DNA of 64,000 bases, from assembly GCA_005784505.1 (NCBI GenBank), contig VCAZ01000191.1, positions 496,001 through 560,000 of the forward strand. The letters are read 5' to 3'. Below, in pieces: positions 26,646 to 37,939 of the stretch. The notes below the pieces were generated by a model. It was given only the letters and a program-made list of their open reading frames with translations. It was not told the DNA's origin and did not search any database. Every line of letters begins with the position of its first letter. The first letter of the stretch is position 1. A program made the translations under genes and the position numbers. This stretch comes from Bagarius yarrelli. Taxonomy: Eukaryota; Chordata; Actinopteri; Siluriformes; Sisoridae.

Positions 26646-28355
26646 TTATTTATTTATTTACAGTGGTGTGCCAGCATTGTGCTGCACTTTGGGTCTGGAG
26701 ATGTGCTTAGTGCTACCCCTCAGTATTCGTTAGAATTTTCTGAAGTATAACAGTAAAATTCAGTAAAAAGCAAATACTACCCACTGTTAACAGCGCCACA
26801 ACACCAGATCTTGTTGCCTATCTACTGAAAACGCTTTTTCAAAGTACCCTTGTGTTCTATTTTAAAGACTGCAACTATAAGTGCTATGAGTGGCTAACAG
26901 CTAAGAACAACAAGCTATTTTGTTTGTTTACTCTTTAAATTAAGTAAAGGAACATGTAATGATTGTGGATTTTACAGTCTGAAACAGCTTCTCGCTAAGG
27001 CAGCTCTTAAACACAGAGGCTTTGGGCTCCATATAATGGCAGGCGTACATCATATGCACACTATTACCTTATATCTGCGTTAGCTGTAACAAAGATGTGC
27101 AAGATCTGACTGAACTCCATATTTAATTACTAATTTTTTTTTATGATGGTCATTATTATGAAATTCTTTAGCAGTGTTTTTCTCTGAAGGCGGTGACAGT
27201 AAAAGGTTACTCATACCTTGGAAATCAGAAAAGAGATTGCTTGTAAATTCCAGATTGCTGTTGAACTGGTAACAGATTCCATTCACATATGAGTTTCCAT
27301 CACACTCATGAGTAAAACTCGGACTGCAGCTCTACATCACCATAATCATAATAAAGAAAACACTTCAAACACAAAAATTAAATGAAATTAAAACTTTTCT
27401 CCATTCATTTTTTCTGTTTCCAGTCCAGTATGCATGAATTTAACAAATAAAAATGTCTAAAAAATGACGTGAAAAGGGGGTGTAGTAAATTTAGGGGCCT
27501 GGCCAGGCAGCCAACAGACAAACAGTTAGACAAACAGTTAGAGTGATGGAGTCAGACTGGAAAAGTTAAAGCAGTAGAGTTAAAGCGATAGTGTTAGAGA
27601 GATAGAATCAGAGTAACAGAGTCAAAGTGATAGTGTCAGATGGAGAGAGTCAGAGTGATAGAGTCAAATTAATAATATCAAAGTAATAGTGTTAGAGTAA
27701 TAGATTCAAATTGGTAGTGCCAGAGTGATAAAGTCAGATAGATTAACTCAAAGTAATAGTATCAGAGTGATAGAGTCAGATTGATAGTCAGTATGATAGA
27801 GAGATAAAGTTTGTTGAGTCGGAGTGATTGAGTTAGAGGGATAGGGTCAGAGTGATTAAGTCAGAGTAATCAAGTTAAAGGGATAAAATAATAGTTTTAG
27901 AGTGATAAAGTAATTAAATAATAGTTTTAGAGTGATAGAGGTATAGAGTAATAGTTTTAGAGTAATAGAGTAGTATCGAGATAAAGTAATATTTTTGGGT
28001 GATAGTACAGTAATAGTTTTAGAGTGATAGAGTACTAGAGTGATAGTTTTAGATTAACAGAGTAATAGGGTGATCCTTTTGTAGTAATATAGTAATAGAA
28101 TAATACTTTTAGAGGGATAGGGTAATAGAGTGATAGGGTAATAGAGTGATAAATTTGTAGTGATATAGTAATAGAATACTTTTAGATGGATAGAGTAATA
28201 CAGTAGAGTGTTAATTTAGTAATTGAGTAATAAAGTGATATAAATTGTGACTCACAGCAAGTGAGGCCGGTGTTGATGTCGTCACTGCCATCGACATCCC
28301 AAAGAACCTAACTTCCTTTAATTCTAAGGACCAGTACAGCTGGTTAGGAATGTGT

Positions 28356-28388
<33 letters not shown>

Positions 28389-29402
28389 GTGTGTGTGTGT
28401 GTGTTTGTGTGTTTGGGTGTGTGAGTCTAAGTGTGAGAATATATAAAAACTGAATAAATAAGGTGTGAGGGTGAGGGTTTTACCAGGCTTATACAGTGGT
28501 TTGCACTCGTTCTTTTCCACTGGACAGTTAAAAATTGCTCCTGATCTGTTTCCACTTAGCGGTGCACTGACGATGAGTCTAACAGACAACAACACAAACA
28601 CATGCAGGTTTACACACAAACGCACACACTGACTTACACCTCAGACAAAAAATGTATCCAGCCAAAATTACACTGCATGAGGAGCCAAAAGATAACACAC
28701 ACACTCACTGTTTGATGCTGTCAGACTGATACTGCAGGACTCTATAACCGAAATAATCCTCTTCATTTCCCAGGAAGTGCTCTGGGTTTAACACATCAAT
28801 GTTAAACCCAGCAGAGAGTGAGACAGCTGAGAGACAGACAGGTTACTGTGAGCATTATTGTTTAAAATATTATTACATCACTAAAGTTACGGCAGTGGAA
28901 TTGTTCTTGTACTTAAATTTTAGTTTGATCAGGTTAATCAGAAAATGTAAAATGTACCGATGGAAAATAAAATGTTTTTTTAAAACATCACACACAGAAA
29001 TACACACTTTCTGCTGATGAAGAGAAGTAAAGTTTGGTGGTTGATAAACGCTCAGATTTCAGTTGTATCTCCAAGCACAAGTTTAAACATTTACCCTCTT
29101 CCTGTTTTTTTCTTAACTTCTCCTGGCAGCTGTAATTCTCAACAACGACAAAGAAAAAGGAGAAAAACTAACCTCAACCAGAGCACTTAACGATTAAATT
29201 TACACTCTGTGTGCGTGAACCCCCTGAGCTGACACAAGAATTGGAACAAAAAGTGATTACGTAAGTGTTCATTAATCTTAAAAAACAACATCGACGATTG
29301 AAAACCAACTAAATTCAGATTAAACTTAAACTAAAATTGAAAAAAAAAAAAAAAGGATGTAAATAATTTCTTACCACAAAGCAGCAGGAAGAGTAACGCC
29401 AT
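13785..29402 (-). CDS. itgal: Integrin alpha-L-like leukocyte integrin alpha chain, 31 exons
   Basis: Type I membrane adhesion receptor subunit expected to pair with integrin beta-2. Exons (high to low): 29375-29402, 28709-28826, 28484-28578, 28256-28323, 27217-27331, 26404-26534, 24645-24787, 24386-24530, 24067-24205, 23929-23993, 23344-23464, 22381-22523, 21831-21977, 21462-21659, 20861-20991, 20434-20597, 20108-20274, 19850-19966, 19603-19670, 18605-18746, 18311-18412, 18125-18204, 17956-18036, 17793-17871, 17119-17229, 16936-16977, 15608-15730, 15415-15516, 15281-15310, 14118-14228, 13785-13991. All phases agree, giving 1170 residues. Signal peptide MALLFLLLCG; inserted I domain about 145-327 with MIDAS DGSQS (155-159), Thr225 and Asp256, and linker Glu327; FG-GAP calcium loops (for example DLNGDQLQD); transmembrane about 1083-1101; then CGFFK and a long acidic tail. 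I-domain flanks match alpha-L best; alpha-M or alpha-E-like naming is possible. The intron after exon 18 starts with GC. Confidence 0.9.
14282..14432 (+). mobile_element. tRNA-derived SINE in integrin intron
   Basis: The best preserved SINE here. A perfect polymerase III B box GGTTCGAATCC lies at 14,327-14,337, followed by 'cagcaccaccaag' and the tail 'ggataagggcgtccgccaaatg'. The tail shows it is a SINE and not a tRNA gene. Confidence 0.85.
14521..15225. repeat. Minisatellite, unit about 'ctgaccactgacacac'
   Basis: About 40 variable copies fill the intron between integrin exons 29 and 30. The minus-strand frames here encode only repeats of a Ser-Val-Val-Arg type and are not genes. Confidence 0.9.
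15731..16935. other. Large integrin intron with decayed transposon pieces
   Basis: Around 15,875-15,920 ('ctgcacccgaaattctatac', 'actcaagtaggtactgt') and 16,505-16,560 the sequence resembles the ends of common non-autonomous fish DNA transposons. I cannot pair clean terminal repeats. No exon is needed: flanking exons 26 and 27 join in phase. Confidence 0.35.
18875..19560. other. Integrin intron with probable interspersed repeat remnants
   Basis: Unlike most introns of this gene it is not tandemly repeated. The moderately GC-rich blocks near 18,885-19,030 and 19,440-19,540 look like decayed transposons. I cannot name a family. Exons 19 and 20 join in frame across it. Confidence 0.3.
21041..21461. 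repeat. Minisatellite carrying copies of the exon 14 5' splice site
   Basis: About 12 copies of a 32-38 base unit directly follow integrin exon 14 (the minus-strand gene). Read in the sense of the gene, most units contain 'tatagccaggtac' or a near copy, that is, the last bases of exon 14 plus its donor. The array therefore grew out of the exon-intron junction. Confidence 0.85.
22020..22376. repeat. Minisatellite, unit about 'ggttcatgtgaggttctgtgtga'
   Basis: Variable copies occupy the intron between integrin exons 12 and 13 right up to the exon 12 donor side. Confidence 0.8.
22990..23175 (+). mobile_element. Diverged tRNA-derived SINE
   Basis: Shows 'ggtggctcagtggttaagtg', a degenerate B box 'cggttcgattgc', a 'caccactaagctgc' block and 'agttgtaaaaagagataaag'. 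Same family as the copies at 8.3, 14.3 and 60.2 kb, more decayed. Confidence 0.65.
23219..23343. repeat. Minisatellite abutting the exon 11 donor
   Basis: Units like 'acagtgtagtgtaacagtctaaagta' run up to the very splice site of integrin exon 11, so the 5' splice site consensus grades into the array. Confidence 0.75.
23560..23920. repeat. Minisatellite, unit about 'atacagatgtggtgtgtgtttgttt'
   Basis: Variable copies fill the intron between integrin exons 10 and 11. The plus-strand frame at 23,687-23,959 is a repeat product. Confidence 0.75.
24241..24360. repeat. (GGAT)n repeats in integrin intron
   Basis: Interrupted 'gatggatggat' runs in the intron between exons 8 and 9. Confidence 0.8.
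25160..26235 (+). mobile_element. LINE fragment: endonuclease domain and start of reverse transcriptase
   Basis: Lies in the intron between integrin exons 6 and 7, opposite in strand to the gene. The frame at 25,293-25,730 has the endonuclease motif IIAGDFNHANLKSVLP and then a broken catalytic region. Pieces further on (IHGHFQDSG near 25,920; DQVLSLTTADVKRQ near 26,065) continue the same protein in other frames. Many stops and frame breaks show it is dead. It belongs to the jockey/L2-type fish LINEs by motif; a database search would name it. Confidence 0.8.
26236..26403. repeat. GTGTT-rich simple repeat
   Basis: Runs of 'gttgtgtgatgtggtgtttt' type sequence up to the exon 6 donor. A sister patch lies at 25,005-25,130, so the LINE fragment is flanked on both sides by the same simple repeat. 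Confidence 0.6.
26566..26660. repeat. (TATC)n microsatellite
   Basis: About 20 copies of 'tatc' ending in 'tattta' repeats, in the intron just above the exon that starts the I domain. Confidence 0.95.
27525..28245. repeat. Minisatellite, unit about 'agagtgatagagtcagagtaat'
   Basis: Some 700 bases of variable short units in the intron between integrin exons 4 and 5. Confidence 0.85.
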
Positions 29403-29539
29403 CCTCCATAGACTGAAGAACCTCTCTCTCTATCTATCTCTCTCTTTATCTCTCTGCAGACGGGTGTGTGTGTGTGTGTGTGCAAGGTGAAACCAAAAAT
29501 AGGAAGTAAATTTTATCACTAAATTCTATACAGAAAAAG

Positions 29540-30090
29540 TATGTGTAAGAGTGTGCGTTAGCATATGTTAAAATGTGTTGGAGTGTGTTAAAGTGTATTG
29601 ATATGTGTTAGTGTGTATTAAGAGTGTATTGATGTATGTTACAGTGTATTAGAGTGTGTGTTAGAGTGAATTGGTGTGTTTTAGTGTATTGATGTGTATT
29701 AAAGTGTGTTTTTAGAGTGTATTAATGTATGTTCGAGTGTGTATTAAATGTGTATTGAAGTGTGTGTTAGAGTGTATTGATGTGTTGACGTATTTGAGTG
29801 TACTGATGTGTTACAGCGTGTATTAGAGTGTGTATTTAAGTGTATTAAAGTGTGTGTTAGAGTGTATTGGTTGTGTTGTTTCAGTGTGCTTTAGACTGTG
29901 TGTTAGAGTGTATTGATGTGTGTTAGAGTGTGTATTAAGGGGTGTGTTGGAGTGTAATTAGATAGTGTGTTAGAGTGCGTGAGGGTGTGTGTGTTGGAGT
30001 GTAATTAGATAGTGTGTTAGAGTGCGTGAGGGTGTGTATTAGAGGGTGCGTTAGAGTGTGTATTAGAGGGTGTGTTAAAGTGTGTTGGCA
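29540..30090. repeat. Minisatellite upstream of the integrin start
   Basis: Units of about 'gtgtgttagagtgtattgat' fill most of the first 700 bases upstream of integrin exon 1, where a proximal promoter would be expected. I see no TATA box or CpG island in this stretch. Confidence 0.85.
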
Positions 30091-30178
30091 TGTGTGAGTT
30101 TCTTTGTGGGGTCAGAGGGACACTAACCTCAACCCTAAAACCCAGCTAACCCCAGAGTGAAACTCGTTACCTAGAACA

Positions 30179-30210
<32 letters not shown>

Positions 30211-31078
30211 GTGCAGGAAGTTGTGGTAGAGGAAGGGTGTGTTTTCTACGATGTAAGTGGTCACGGCTAACAGACAAATGCATACATGTTTACACACACT
30301 GACAATATATACTTACTTTTTCACATTCTGCAACTTTCCATTTAACCCTTTACTCGAACACACACAGACACACCAGACACACAGACACACAGACACACAC
30401 ACATATGTACACCCCCCCCCCACACACACACAAAGTGTCATATAGACAGACACATTTGCACATTTGCACACTGCAAAATTTTGCATACATTTTATCCCTA
30501 ACCACAAACACACACACAGTTAAATTAAGCAATTTCCGTTGTGTCTTAGCTCGGTTCTTTTATATTTAAAGTTTTTATTTTTAAGCTGAGTTTTGTTCAA
30601 ACTAAAAACCTTATGAGATTTAGAGCCGCAACCAAGCAGCTCGAAACCGAAACACCTGAATCACCTTACACATCTGGAGTGTCTTTATATAAATCAGTAT
30701 TTTTATTATTATTATTATTGCTTTTATAATAATGTACAAACTTCAGTGTAACACCACTCTCACTATAAACCCTCTACAGAGAACCACACACACACACACA
30801 CACACCATAAAAAATAATATTTTTTACCTTTCATTAATTTTAGAAAAAATACTAAATCAGTTTGATGTGCATCAATGTGTTACTGTGTGCGTGTGTGTTT
30901 GTGGTTTTCTGTAGTCGATGTTTACCATTTTTATTGTTTTATAGAATTTCAACACAAAGTTTAAAAAAACGTAGAAACACGATGTTCAGCATTATTAATT
31001 ACAAATCTCCATACAACCAGCAGGCATCTGCTGTCCGACTACTACTGAATTATTCACAAATATACACATACACACATG

Positions 31079-31117
<39 letters not shown>

Positions 31118-31448
31118 ATACATATAAAGACAATCAGAAAGAGGTAATATCATTGCTAGTTGGCTGGCTGTGGAGATGTCCAGAAATGTCATTTATGCTT
31201 CATGTTGTCTTTCATCTTGTCCTCGATGTTGCCTTCCATCTTGTCCTCGATGTTGCCTTCCATCTTGTCCTTCATGTTGTCCTTTAAAAGAAATTAGGTG
31301 ATTTTTCTAACAGAAGACCTGAACAGCAGAAGAGGCAGATGATTTGGAATAAATCCTGATTCCCAAATTTTATTGTGTTGTTTTAGAAATGTCATATAAG
31401 CACCTGTAAAAGTTGGATGAAAAGTTAGACAGGTAAACACACCTAAGA
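30091..31448. other. Intergenic between itgal (start) and wfikkn1 (end)
   Basis: CA/GT runs near 30,180-30,207, 30,360-30,432, 30,785-30,805 and 31,083-31,112; no gene. At about 31,200-31,275 a roughly 25-base unit ('cttccatcttgtcctcgatgttg') is repeated three to four times. A minus-strand AATAAA at 31,368-31,373 is a likely poly(A) signal for wfikkn1. Confidence 0.55.
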
Positions 31449-32975
31449 TCAATCCTGAAATCTCTGCAGCACTTCACAGGTCTTCTTTGCCAAAACGTCC
31501 TGGATTTTCTTTACCCTGCGGTCTGAAACGAGTCTCACATAGCTGTCGGGCAGCACCACGGCCATGCCATCCTGCACTTCCCCCATCACCAGCAGAGGGC
31601 TCTCTTCCTGCATGGTGATGTTAGGACACGGGCAACTCCAGTCCATGCGCACCAGTGTGACCTCCAGATATCGTGCCTTGAACTGCTTCAGTCCCATCTT
31701 TTCATCTCGTAGTACCTGCTCTAGGCTAAAGCGAGCAATTCCCGAGTCCAGGTCCTCGATAAGCTCTGTCACACGACCAACAATGACGAAGTCACTACGG
31801 CACAAGCTTGGCACCAACCTGCCCTTTGGTCTGCAGCTTCTGCACAGTCGTGAGTTCTGATGTGGGCACCTTGCTTGGCACTCTGCCTTGGAGTGGAAAT
31901 TGTTGCGGTTCCCACGGCAACCTCCAAAAACAAAGGCCTGGCACAATTTGGTGACAGCGTTGTAAGTCCAGCGGGGCTCCCAGTTCCTGCAGGGACCTTG
32001 AACAGCTGGAAGGTTGCACATTAAAGCCTCCTCCCGCTCACAGGATGTCCGACACTCCTCATAGGTCTCGAATCTGTTCCTCCCACGCAGACACCCTCCG
32101 TGGGTAAAGGGCTGGCAGGAGCCAAGCACCGAGTCGTAATGCCAATCCACATGGCTCTCACCACACTTACCCTGTTCTACTCGCACAAAGCAGTCAGATG
32201 GAGAAAACGGATGCTCTGGAACATCTGTCACAGCTTCAGCGTCTTCAAAGACATCACGTTCATCTCGCCGAACTACGGAAAGGGGATAATCAGCACGCAA
32301 AACTCCCACAGAGTTGCGAGCAACACAGGTGTAGATTCCGGTGTCAAACACCTGAGCATTGTAGACAACAAGCTGTCCAATGTTTGTGATCACAACGTTA
32401 CCGTACATTTGATCTGGCTTCATGATCTGACGCTCAGATTGTTTTTCCCAGCTGATATCAGGTTTGGGATGTCCAGTCACATCGCAGTGGAAGCTGATAG
32501 TTCCACCCAGATAAACAATCCGGTGCTGAGGGTTGGAGTAGAGAGTAGGAGGGAAAGGGGCAGAGGAAGTAGGTGTGGGTGGGACAGTGGTGTCTGATGT
32601 GGTGGGGCTTGCAAATAGGTGATATCGACATGTGACCACAGTAAGTGTAACGCCCTGAACGCACGCTTCTGCATCCATATAACACCGGTTGAAGTAAGTC
32701 AAGCCGTCAGAGGCGCAGGTAAAGCTGGGCTCGCTCTCACAACGATCATGGCACTTACATACCGGCTGACCTGCCCACATTACACACTCTGCCCCCTGCT
32801 GGTTGCACAGGAATCCATCACAGCTGGCCCCTACCACAGAGGACACATTTGTACCTGGTTGACTATCAGGAGCAGAAAGAGACATCGACGAATCATCTGA
32901 GAAACGAGACGCCACGCAGCTTAGCAGACCGCACACATTTGTGCAACATTTTTCAAAGACAGCGCAGTCCTGTAA

Positions 32976-33020
<45 letters not shown>

Positions 33021-33508
33021 TATTATTTTCAGTAAGTTTCTACAGACTGCAAGTGATTAATAACCCTGGTAAAATTCTCTAAGCAGTTAGTGAGCCATGA
33101 GCGCTCTCTGGTGGTCTGCAGTGTGTTACTGCGTGGCTATAAAGATGAGTTTACAAAAAAAGCTGCAGCAGGTCATACTGTAATAATTATAATGTTACAT
33201 CATCTACAAAAATCAGCAAACCAATTCCACGACATTTTCTTGTATTCGTTCAGAATCTTTAATGCATAAAAATAATAATTCACACCTCATCAATCAGTGA
33301 GTAAACTGCGCCTCACCTGGTCGGTCCTGCACTCCCTCTCGCACGTGCTCTGCGCGTCCACCCACAGGTGAGGGTTCAGAAAGTTGGGACATACCCCAGC
33401 ATGCTCCACGCTGCCGGCCGCGAGCCCCACTACAGAGAAGAGGAGGAGGAGGAGAAGGAGGAGACGGTGACAAACTCGCACGAGCGCGCAACTGCTCACA
33501 CACGCCAT
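31449..33508 (-). CDS. wfikkn1: WFIKKN1, secreted multi-domain protease inhibitor
   Basis: A secreted protein; from family knowledge WFIKKN proteins bind and restrain GDF8/GDF11-type TGF-beta ligands. Two coding exons: 33317-33508 and 31449-32969, joined in phase 0, giving 570 residues. Domains in order: signal peptide with a Leu8 core; WAP (about 38-87, split by the intron); follistatin/Kazal-like (about 113-165, FTCASDGLTYFNRCYMDAEAC); Pro/Thr-rich linker; Ig (about 195-285); two Kunitz domains (about 310-362 and 370-421); netrin-like domain to the end. The second Kunitz has Arg at the P1 position (GPCRNW), the first has Gly, so only the second looks trypsin-directed. The ending LQRFQD and CDGFLCNQQG favour WFIKKN1 over WFIKKN2. 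An upstream in-frame ATG at 33,538 would add ten residues; the later one gives the better signal peptide. Confidence 0.93.
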
Positions 33509-33800
33509 CACAAACGAAAAACAAATAAACAAACACAAATTTCACTTCCGCATTGGTTAGCCCCAAAAGTTGTGCACGTGCTAGTGCAAACAAAGCAACA
33601 TCCGACGACCACACGCGTGCGTGTGTGTGTGTGTGCGCGAGCATGTGTGAGGTTTCAACCCCTCCTCCCTTGTCGGTCTTTGCGTGCGTTTTGTTACTGA
33701 CCATCACAGAGCTCACGTGCGCGTCAATGCTACCGGTTAATAATAAATAACACTTGGATCAAAGACAGCGCGCGCTCTTGAAGTCTGTTTGTTTTTACTG
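33509..33800 (-). promoter_or_regulatory. wfikkn1: Upstream region of wfikkn1
   Basis: Moderately CpG-rich sequence with E-box cores (CACGTG) near 33,577 and 33,713 lying just upstream of the start codon. It is a candidate promoter by position only. Confidence 0.35.
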
Positions 33801-34659
33801 CGTGTGTGTTTCCGGTTAAAACAGCGTTAATGAGTCTGGATGTATTTTGCACACACACACACTTATATTTTTTATTGTTCTTTCATACAGGTGTAAGTGT
33901 GCGGAAGTTTGTACCCCTTCTGCATAAAGGTGACAAAGAAGTTGTGAGGGTTTTGTCTCAGATCCTTCCTGTCCTGAGCTTCAGAACCCCTGAACTCGAG
34001 CATGCAGGCAGGCAGGCAAGTACTTGAGTAATTAAACAAGGAGAAGAAGGAAGAAGAGCCACAACAAATCCCAACAAAAATCCCATCATTCTGCTTTTTT
34101 CAGCAGTTTTCTGTGGGTTGTTTCACTTTGATTTGTGATCCAGTGTCTCAGCATTGATCTGTTCAGTGATGAGACTCAGAGCACTTACGTCTTTTTGGAT
34201 AGAAGCGTCTGCTAAATGCTTTAAACGTAAATAAGAAGTGATAATAAATGCAATGCCGATGTGTTGCAGAACACTGAACATGATCAACTCTTTTTCTCTG
34301 AACTGCTGAATCAGTCTATTGTTGAATAAACTCTGAGAACAGCTTCAGCTCAGCCGTGTTCAGGTCAGTGTGTTAAGTATGCAGGACAGTCTGGGAAAGT
34401 GAGTGTGTGAATGTTGTGTGTAGGTGTGTGTGTCTTTGTTGTGTTGGACTCACTCGCCCCTAAGCTTTATTGTCTGGATGGTGACCTTTGAACCCTGTAG
34501 TGACCTCTGACCCTCTTCATTGAAGCGGCTCTGCAAACAGATAAAATGTTCATCTGCACAAAGACACAATCTGCTGCCTCTTTGTTGGACTTGAGCGTGA
34601 CCCTAACGCACACACATACACACTCTCTCTTACTTTTAATGTTGTACAACATCCAAAAA
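33801..34659. other. Intergenic; SINE tail
   Basis: No supported gene. A SINE 3' end is visible at about 34,183-34,225 ('ttttggatagaagcgtctgc', 'taaatgc'). A frame at 33,890-34,027 looks protein-like (begins GVSVRKFVPLLHKGD after a possible splice acceptor), but I recognise no family. Confidence 0.45.
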
Positions 34660-37340
34660 GTGTGTGTTTAGTGGTATAAGAACGTGTGCTCACTAGTTTG
34701 AGGATGTGTGTGATTAATAGTACAAGAATGTGTGTGTGTTTAGTTGTACGAGAATGTGTGTGTATTAAGGAGGATGAGAACATGTGTCTTCAGTAGTATG
34801 AGGATGTGTTTGTCTGTGTTCAGTAGTATAAGGATGTGTGGTTTGTTCAGTAGTATGAGTATGTATGTGTTTAGTAGTATGATGTGTGTGATAAATTGTA
34901 TAATGTGTGTAGGTTTAGTAGTATGAGGCTGTTTGTATGTTTAATAGTATAATGATGGTATGTGTCTTCAGCAGTATGAGGATTTGTGTTCTGTACTATA
35001 ATGTTGTGTGTTTGTCTTCAGTAGTATGAGGATGTGTGTTTAGTATTATAATGCTGTGTGTGTCTTTAGTAGTATGAGGATGTGTGTTTAATACTGTAAT
35101 GATGCATCTGTGGTCAGTACTATAATGAGGTGTCTGTGTTCAGTACTCTAATGACGTGTGTTTTCAGTACTATAATGATTTGTAGGTTTAGTAATATAAG
35201 GATGTTTGTGTTGAGTAGTATGGGGATATGTATTTGTTCAGTAGCTTGGGGATATGCATGTGTGGTCAGTTATGGGGATATGTATGTGTTTAGTAGTATG
35301 GGGATATGTGTGTGTGTGTTTTCAGTACTATAATGATGTGTAGGTTCAGTAGTATGAGGCTTTATGTTCTGTCCTATAATGATGTGTGTGTTCAGTACTA
35401 TAATTATGTGTAGGTTTAGTAGTATAGGGATATGTATGTGTTCAGTAGTATGAGGATATGTGTTCTGTACTATAATGATGTGTGTGTTTAGTACTATAAT
35501 GATATGTAGGTTCAGTAGTATGAGGATATGTGTTCTGTACTATAATGGCATGTGTGTTCAGTACTATAATGATGTGTAGGTTTAGTAGTATAGGGATATG
35601 TATGTGTTCAGTAGTAAGACGATATGTATGTGTTCAGTAGTAAGACGATATGTATGTGTTCAGTAGTAAGACATATGATATAAGACGTATGTGTGTTCAG
35701 TAGTATGACGATATGTGTTCGTAGTAGACGATGTATGTGTTCAGTAGTATGACGATATGTATGTGTTCAGTAGTAAGACGATATGTATGTGTTCAGTAGT
35801 AAGACGATATGTATGTGTTCAGTAGACGATAAGTATTGTCAGTAGTATGTATGTATGTTCAGTAGTATGTGGTTCAATGTATGTGTTCGAGTATATGTTG
35901 TGTTCATGTATGTTTTCAGTATATCAGTAGTAGACGATATGTATAGTGACGTATGTATGTGTTCAGTAGTAACGATATGTATGTGTTCAGTAGTATGTAT
36001 GTGTCAGTAGTATATAAGACGATATGTATGTGTCAGTAGTAAGACGATATGTACAGTATATGATATGTATGTTGACATATGTATATGTGTTTCGTATGTA
36101 TGTGTTCAGTAGTATGACGATATGTATGTGTTCAGTAGTAAGACGATATGTATGTGTTCAGTAGTAAGACGATATGTATGTGTTCAGTAGTATGACGATA
36201 TGTATGTGTTCAGTAGTATGACGATATGTATGTGTTCAGTAGTAAGACGATATGTATGTGTTCAGTAGTAAGACGATATGTATGTATGTTGTCAGTAGTA
36301 TGACGATATGTATGTGTTTATGTGTTTTTCAGTAGTATGTATGTGTTTCGTATATGTATGTGTTCAGTAGTATGTGTTCATATGTACGATATGTATGTTC
36401 AGTAGTAAAGACAGTAGTAAGACGATGTGTTCATGTGTATATGTATGTTTCATGTATGTATGTATGTGTTTCAGTAGTATGACGATATGTATGTGTTTCA
36501 TGTGTTCAGTAGTAAGACGATATGTATGTGTTCAGTAGTATACGTATGGATGTGTTCAGTAGTAAGACGATATGTATGTGTAGTAGTATGTCATATGTAG
36601 TAGTTCAGTAGTAGGGATATGTATGGTGTTCAGTAGTACGTAAGGGGGATATGTATGTGTCAGTAGTAAGACGAATGTATGTGTTTCAGTAGTAAGGGAT
36701 ATGTATGTGTCATAGTAAGGGGATGTATGTTCAGTAGTATGACGATATGTATGTGTTCAGTAGTATGACGATATGTATGTGTTCAGTAGTAAGACGATAT
36801 GTATGTGTTCAGTAGTATGACGATATGTATGTGTTCAGTAGTATGACGATATGTATGTGTTCAGTAGTAAGACGATATGTATGTGTTCAGTAGTAAGACG
36901 ATATGTATGTGTCATAGTATGAGATTGTATGGTCAGTAGTATGCGAATGTATGTGTTCAGTTAGTAAGGGATATGTAGGTTCAGTAGTAAGACGATATGT
37001 TGTCAGTAGTAGTGTGCAGAGTAAGGGGATAGTATGTGTTCAGTAGATGACGTATGGATGTCATAGTAAGACGATATGTATGTGTTCAGTAGTAAGACGA
37101 TATGTATGTGTTCAGTAGTAAGACGATATGTATGTGTTCAGTAGTATGACGATATGTATGTGTTCAGTAGTATGACGATATGTATGTGTTCAGTAGTATG
37201 ACGATATGTATGTGTTCAGTAGTAAGACGATATGTATGTGTTCAGTAGTAAGACGATATGTATGTGTTCAGTAGTATGAGAATTTGTGTTCTGTACTATG
37301 ATATGCATGTGTGGTCAGTAGTATAATGAGGTGTGTGTTC
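34660..37340. repeat. 2.7-kb minisatellite, unit about 26 bases
   Basis: The first third has diverged units ('tagtatgaggatgtgtgtt' type). From about 35,600 the unit is homogeneous: 'gtatgtgttcagtagtaag' followed by 'acgatat'. Between about 35,640 and 37,075 perfect blocks alternate with ragged stretches in which units have lost scattered single bases. Confidence 0.9.
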
Positions 37341-37383
37341 AGATACATGATAGGAAATTATTATAAAACCACATTTTTATGAT

Positions 37384-37435
37384 TTACATTTTCAGCTTTC
37401 AGCAGACGCTTCTGTCCAAAGCGACGTACAAAAGT
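37384..37435 (-). mobile_element. SINE 3' end fragment, reverse orientation
   Basis: 'cagcagacgcttctgtccaa' followed by 'agcgacgtacaa' is the reverse complement of the SINE tail seen elsewhere in the window. Confidence 0.6.
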
Positions 37436-37866
37436 TTTGAGTCGTTGAGTCACCTCATTGAACATTTAATAGCAAAGGAGGGACGCTATCAAGTGTAGGA
37501 AAGTAAAAATAAAATTTTCAAGTTCAATTTTCACAAATAAAAAATGTACTTTACTTGAGTAAGAGTGAAAGTGAGGCCAGTTAGACCCACACTTTTCCTA
37601 AAAAAAAGTAAAATGTAACGAAATAAATAATAAATAAATCTTAATAATAATACCCCTTAAGTAATTAAGAGTAATCTTAATTACGTGTGTGTGCCCGCGT
37701 TTGCGTGTGTTCGTGTGTGTGCATTCTATAAAAATATAGTTATCAGTTACTACCATTGAATTACACATAATTACACAGTGAAAGGTATCGTGTCTATATA
37801 GAACTAAAATAAGTGAGTCCCAATGAAGATTGCACAGATCTATCTATATATATATATATATTCATT

Positions 37867-37924
<58 letters not shown>

Positions 37925-37939
37925 TTTATTTTCTCCTTC
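37436..37939. repeat. AT-rich spacer with (TA)n
   Basis: AT-rich sequence ending in an almost pure TA run at about 37,840-37,922, directly upstream of the tmc7 CpG-rich promoter block. Confidence 0.8.

Noticed and set aside
13785..29402. Naming the integrin as alpha-E because of KCGFFK
   Set aside because: There is no extra X domain before the I domain, and the sequence after the I domain follows alpha-L; the tail motif alone is weak evidence.
32100..32597. 165-codon plus-strand frame
   Set aside because: Antisense shadow of wfikkn1 exon 2.
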